11,523 nt of DNA from Cyclostephanos tholiformis. Taxonomy: Eukaryota > Bacillariophyta > Thalassiosirophyceae > Thalassiosirales > Thalassiosiraceae. The notes beneath the pieces are model-generated. The model was not told where the DNA came from, ran no database searches, and worked only from the letters and a program-made list of their open reading frames with translations. Positions 7,301 through 11,523 of the stretch are shown piece after piece. Positions within the stretch are counted from its first letter, which is position 1. The number at the start of each line of letters is the position of its first letter. Made by a program: the position numbers and the translations under genes. The stretch is taken from NCBI GenBank assembly GCA_036939975.1, contig JALLPB010002063.1:1-11523 (forward strand), read 5' to 3'.

Positions 7301-9517
7301 TTTGGGCCTACTGCTCTAGTAGAGAACAACCTCCTAAATAACCTAGGCTTGCCCACTGCTTCTGCTGGAGTGGAAACGTCAGCTGAAGTGGAAACCTCTG
7401 CAGAAGGTTCGGGTACGGGCAAGTCAAAAAAATCCTTCGCCAATTTCTCTGCCAAACCAAGAGAAATCTCATTTTTCTCTTTCCCAGTGGTCTTGTGGGC
7501 TGTTTTGCGATCCGCGCTCCATCTGACACCCTCCCCTTTCGTCGCACCCATTTCATAAGTTGAGTACTCCACAGTGCCGTCTGCCGAGCGGAAGATACCG
7601 ACGCCATGTCGCTCTCCATTCTTCCATCCGCCCTCATACTCATCGCCATCATGCCAGTGGTATATACCCTTGTCGCCATGGTATTTGTTATTGATGAAAC
7701 CTCCTTCATAGTAGTTACCACTGACATAGGTCATCTTGCCGCTTCCTTGACGGTTCCCGCTTTCGTCGACTCCTCCTTGGTATGATCCCCAGTCGCCGTA
7801 ATCCTTAAACATGGGCTTTCCATCTGAGTCCACCTTTTCTTCGAAAAACAACTTACCCAAGAGACCAGCCTTGCTCGACGTGGGCTTTGCTGCCACTTTG
7901 GTAGAAACTGTCGTTGAAGGCTTGGGCACGGGCAAGTCGAACTTATCTTTGGCAAATTCCGCTGCTTCATCACACAATATCAATATCTTAGGCTCCCCAT
8001 CTATCGTTTTATGAGCTTCTTTGCGATCCGCGCTCCATCTGACACCCTCTCCTTTCGCCACACCGGCTTCAACTATTGAGTACTCTACAGTACCATCGGC
8101 GTTGCGAAAAATGCTGATACCATATCGCTCTCCATCCTTCCAACCGCCTTCATACTCGTCGCCATCGGGCCAGTGGTATACACCCTTATCGCCATGGAAT
8201 TTGTCATTAGAGAAACATCCTTCGTAGTAGCTGCCGCTTACATATGTCATCTTGCCATATCCTTGGCGGAACCCGTTTTCATCTATAACTCCTTCGTATG
8301 ATCCCCATTCGCCATTATCCTTAAACATTGGCTTTCCATCAGAGTCTACCTTTTGTTTGGAAAACAACCTGCCAAAAAGACCAGTCTTTCTCGATGCAGG
8401 CTCTGCTGTCGCGCGGTTGGAGATTGGTTCGTGAGGACCGGGCACTGACAAGCCAAACTTGTCCCTGGCGAATACCTCGGCCTCTTCAGTTAGTATCAAC
8501 ATCCTGTTCACCCCGTCCGCCGTCTTGTGGACTGTTTTGCGATCTGTAGACCAACACAAACCCTCTCCTATGGCCACGCCCATTTCATACGTGGAGTAGA
8601 CCACGGTGCCATCAGCCTTACGATAAATACCAACGCCATGGCATTCCCCTTCCTTCCAGCCGCCTTCGTACTCCTCACCATCGGGAAAATGGTACACACC
8701 CTTGTCGCCGTGGAATTTATCGTTGGCAAAATCACCCTCATAGTAACCGCCAGTAACATAGGTTATCTTGCCCTTTCCTTGACGGTTTCCGCGTTCATCG
8801 ATGTCTCCCTCGTAGGATCCCCAGCCGCCTTGATCCTTAAACATTGGCTTTCCGTCCGGACCTACCTTTCTATTCGAGAATAATCTCCCAAATAGACCGA
8901 TCTTGCTCGATGCAGTCGCCGCCTTCGCATCAGCGGGGGTCGTCGCGAAAGGCTCGGGCACGGGCAAATCAAACTTGACCCTCGCGAATGCCTCCGCTTC
9001 ATCGATAGGCATTTCAGTCGTCTTCGTCCCGTCCGCGGTCCTGTGGGCCGATTTGCGATCCGCGCTCCAACCCACGCCATCCCCCTTAGCCTCGCCCGCT
9101 TCGTACACCGAGTACTCCACGATTCCATCCGCTTGGCGAAAAATGCCGATGCCATATCGTTCGCCATCCTTCCACCCTCCCTCGTACTCGTCTCCATCGT
9201 GCCAATGGTATACACCCTTGTCGCCGTGGAATTTGTCGTCCACGAAGGAACCCTTGTAATAGCTCCCATCGACATAGGTCATCTTGCCACTACCATAGCG
9301 GTTCCCCCCGTCGTCGACATCACCGTCGTAGGATCCCCACGAACCGTGATCCTTGAACATGGGCTTACCATCCGGCCCGATCTTCCTACTCGAGAAGAAG
9401 CCGGCGATGAAACCGGTCCTCTTAACGACTGGCGCCGTTGGTGCCGCCGCCTCAGGGGTAGGGACGGTACTCGTCGCAGTCGTAACGACCGCGGTGGCGG
9501 AGGACGGAGCGGTCCCG

Positions 9518-9555
<38 letters not shown>

Positions 9556-10875
9556 CGTGAACTTCTCGCGTACCATCCTCTCCGCATCCTCGATCGTCAT
9601 ATCCGTCGTCCTAATGCCGTCCGTGATTCCGTACGCCGATTTGCGTTCCCAATCGAATCCAACGCCCCCCCCCCTGGCCACGCCCATTTCGTACATGGAG
9701 TACATCATCATCCCGCCATCCGTCGCCGTTCGGAACGTGCCCATCCCATGACGCTCGCCGTCCTTCCATTGGCCGACGTATTCGTCGCCATCCGGCCAGC
9801 GATATACGCCGTTATCGCCGTGAAATTTATCGTTAACGAAGTTACCCTCGTAATAGCTCCCGTCGACGTAGGTCATCCTGCCCCCGCCCACGCGATTGCC
9901 GTCGACGTCGACGTCGCCCTCGTACGTACCCCACGACCCATAATCCTTGAACATTAGTTCGCCGTTCGGTCCCACCCTCCTCCTCGCGAATAAAGTAGCG
10001 AGGAAACCGACCCTCCTCCCCCCCCCGACGAACGACGACGACGACGACGATCCGAATGCGGGTCGACGACGCGCGGGCGGCGGCGGTTCGACGACGAAGG
10101 AGGATGGATCGGGCAACGCGAGTCCGAACCACTCGCGCGCGCGAGCCGCCGCCTCCTCCCCCGACTCGATCGGGATGGACTCGATCTCTTCCCCCCCCGT
10201 GGTACCGTCGCGTTCGATCCGTCGAACGACGACGACCTTACCGTTCTCCCCGCCGACGAATCTCAATCCCATCCCCACGGCCCTCCCGTGCTCGTATTTG
10301 CGATATTCCACGACGACGACGACGCTCCCCCCCGGACCGTCGTTCGACGTGCGGTACACTCCGTTGCCGTGCCTTTTGCCCATATGCCAGGAACATCGTT
10401 CCTCGTCGCCGTCGTGCCATACGTATAAGCAATCCTCGCCGTGGTACATATCGTCGAGGAAGCCACCCTCGTAGTAATTCCCGGAATCGTAATACATCCT
10501 GCCCCGTCCGTTACGAGGCGACGGAGAAGAAGACGACGAAGAAGAAGACGACGACTCGATAACGTCGGCGGATGCGGAGGCATCGTCATCGATCCTACGG
10601 CGGACGGATTGGCATGACGGCGATGCCTCATCCGCCGAGTCGCGCTCGTAGAAGCCGTATTCGCCGTGATCGGCGTAACGGGGGAGGGGGGGGGACGGGG
10701 GGGAGGAGGGTGTCGCCACCACCGCCCCCACGTCCCCATCCCACCCCCCCGCCATCGCGCCGTCGTCGTGCGTTGTTCCGATCGCGGCCCTCCTCGTCCG
10801 GACCTTGGATAGGCCCACGACGACGACCGCGCCCGCGTCGACGGCGGGGTGGGGGGAGGAAGAAGTAGTCGACAT
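4303..10875 (-). CDS. Giant MORN-repeat protein with 12 tandem ~172-aa modules
   Basis: This is a single long frame (2190 codons, 2157 aa after removing a 99-nt intron). Residues 1-65 are low-complexity with no signal peptide, and I see no membrane segment anywhere. Twelve modules follow. Each has three clear MORN repeats (WGSYEGD..GNRQGKGKMTY; YYEG.F.NDKFHGDKGVYHW; DEYEGGWKDGERHGVGIF), a degenerate fourth (EYS.YE.G.AKGEGV.WSADR), a short helix (EEAEAFAKDKFGLPVPEP) and a linker. Nine linkers contain a basic-hydrophobic motif like KTGLFGRLFSNRK. MORN repeats form elongated beta scaffolds, often at membranes or the cytoskeleton; the exact role here is unknown. There is no kinase, SET or other catalytic domain. 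The start ATG is the first after an in-frame TAG 11 codons upstream; that TAG sits in ATATAG, so a further 5' exon cannot be excluded. The final module ends naturally at KEKFDVPT. Confidence 0.9.
6166..6264 (-). other. In-frame 99-nt intron in unit 8 of the MORN gene
   Basis: The donor is AAGATG|GTAAGC and the acceptor CCCACAAAG|TTATAT. Removal takes out exactly 33 codons that match nothing in the other modules and joins GEGKM to LYDSGNSYEG. That restores the 13-residue spacing of GKMTYVDGSYYEG seen in every other unit. The intron has no stop codon in frame, so unspliced mRNA would still encode a full protein with a disrupted MORN. It is markedly more AT-rich than its flanks. Confidence 0.87.
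9518..9553. repeat. GAC triplet repeat coding for 12 serines
   Basis: Twelve perfect GAC units on the plus strand, read as TCG (Ser) codons on the minus strand, at the end of unit 1. A six-unit tract at 10033-10050 and a mixed TCG/TCT tract at about 10525-10556 encode further poly-Ser in unit 0 and the linker to unit 1. Confidence 0.85.
9979..10680 (-). repeat. Degenerate N-terminal module (unit 0)
   Basis: YADHGEYGFYE aligns with FKDHGSWGSYE of the other modules. About 45 residues rich in Ser and Asp then interrupt the first MORN, after which NGRGRMYYDSGNYYEGGFLDD resumes it. The rest of the module (HMGKRHGNGVY, EYRKYEHGRAVGMGL, ARAREWFGLALPDP) follows the family order but is strongly diverged. 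Confidence 0.75.
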
Positions 10876-11224
10876 GCGCGTCCTTCGATTCGTGCGGATG
10901 TTGCTATGCTATATTTTTATTTTATGCTGATTATTATTATTTTATTTTCGGACGATGAACCGTCCCTGGCGTTTGTGTATCTTTCGCCCGGCATGCCCGC
11001 CGCCCCCGACCCCGCCTCTTCTATCATCTCATAGTAGTACGATACACCCGCCTCTCTCTACTCTATGGTATGGTACTTTCTCCATCATCCATCCGGCTGG
11101 CGAACGGAAAAGAGAGGCGGAAAAAATCCAAGAAAAGGTGTGCAAATAATATCCATGTCGGGGATTTAGCCTTCACGTAGGACTTCGTAGAGTAACTTGG
11201 GCATTTTGGGGGGGGGAAATACCA
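10876..11224. other. Upstream region of the MORN gene, nothing recognised
   Basis: AT-rich sequence directly upstream of the ATG (10908-10945, ATT-rich) may belong to the promoter or 5' UTR. Further out there is mixed sequence with C- and G-runs. I see no reliable gene; short ORFs here have no motifs. Confidence 0.4.
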
Positions 11225-11506
11225 GGGATTAAAGGGACAGACACTAAATCTAGCCAAATTAGTCAGAAAATTAAAATTAGGAGGAATCAAATTGCAGTGC
11301 GATCCAGTCAATTTTTTTTAGAAACCCTTGTCCGCAACAATTATATTCAGCGCTAAATTTCGGATTTTTTATATACTTGGGTTGACTCATGAAATTTACC
11401 GCAGCTTTTGACACAAACGAAAAGCGACACACTCAGGGGTTGGCGGGAAAAAACTGTGGAACGATTTAGCTGTCACATCCTTGCACATTAGCTGTCCCTT
11501 AATCCC
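11225..11506. mobile_element. MITE-like element bounded by inverted repeats (candidate)
   Basis: GGGATTAAAGGGACAG at 11225-11240 is matched in inverse orientation by CTGTCCCTTAATCCC at 11492-11506, differing by one A. Just inside, GACAGACACTAAATC (11236-11250) is loosely mirrored by GATTTAGCTGTCAC (11463-11476). The interior is AT-rich and non-coding. About 280 nt with terminal inverted repeats suggests a miniature transposable element, but I see no clear target-site duplication, and the window ends 17 nt after the right arm. Confidence 0.4.
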
Positions 11507-11523
11507 CGGGTTTTACGGTAATC

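Larger units (their letters stand above)
4303..9978 (-). repeat. Tandem module array, units 1-11
   Basis: Unit bounds, counted from the K-V/I-G-P-D-G-K-P-M-F-K-D motif: U1 9978-9385, U2 9384-8869, U3 8868-8353, U4 8352-7837, U5 7836-7315, U6 7314-6799, U7 6798-6361, U8 6360-5797, U9 5796-5296, U10 5295-4735, U11 4734-4303. U2, U3, U4 and U6 are exactly 516 nt (172 codons) and U5 is 522. U1 and U10 are longer through linker insertions. U7, U8 and U9 are shorter, with the linker motif missing at the U7/U8 and U8/U9 junctions. Confidence 0.9.

Noticed and set aside
9043..9957. A 304-aa plus-strand ORF, and many 60-160-aa plus-strand ORFs through 4390-9260.
   Set aside because: They are antisense shadows that recur with the 516-nt module period of the MORN gene and have no motifs of their own.

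Overview
This is a eukaryotic nuclear window, most likely from a microalga and plausibly a diatom or other stramenopile. The evidence is short GT-AG introns with GTGAGT/GTAAGA donors, AT microsatellites inside introns, long TCG/GAC triplet tracts and a giant MORN-repeat protein. The taxon is an inference; no marker gene fixes it.

Layout: both genes are on the minus strand. (1) 249-3184 holds a gene in eight exons that I assembled by splice phase. It encodes a RibD-family deaminase/reductase protein of riboflavin synthesis, 615 aa from the chosen start. The deaminase half has lost its zinc ligands, as in the plant pyrimidine reductase (PYRR/PHS1), so it is probably a reductase only. It carries an acidic insertion and an Ala-rich helical insertion. 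An upstream same-strand ORF (3283-3726) reads like a plastid signal/transit peptide, but I cannot connect it by a clean splice. (2) 3185-4302 is intergenic/5' sequence with triplet repeats, a row of three abutting hairpins next to a tRNA-like B box, and a perfect 8-bp stem-loop just after the stop of the next gene. (3) 4303-10875 is one very large MORN-repeat gene. Twelve copies of a roughly 172-residue module (exact 516-nt period in several) follow a short N-terminus. One 99-nt in-frame, stop-free intron sits in the most degenerate module, so the spliced protein should be 2157 aa. (4) 10876-11523 is upstream/intergenic sequence with a MITE-like inverted repeat near the right edge.

I see no evidence that the two genes act together. 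The strongest candidates for something undescribed are the MORN module array, with its own conserved helix and basic-hydrophobic linker and a mosaic duplication history, and the zinc-less RibD-like enzyme with its insertions.
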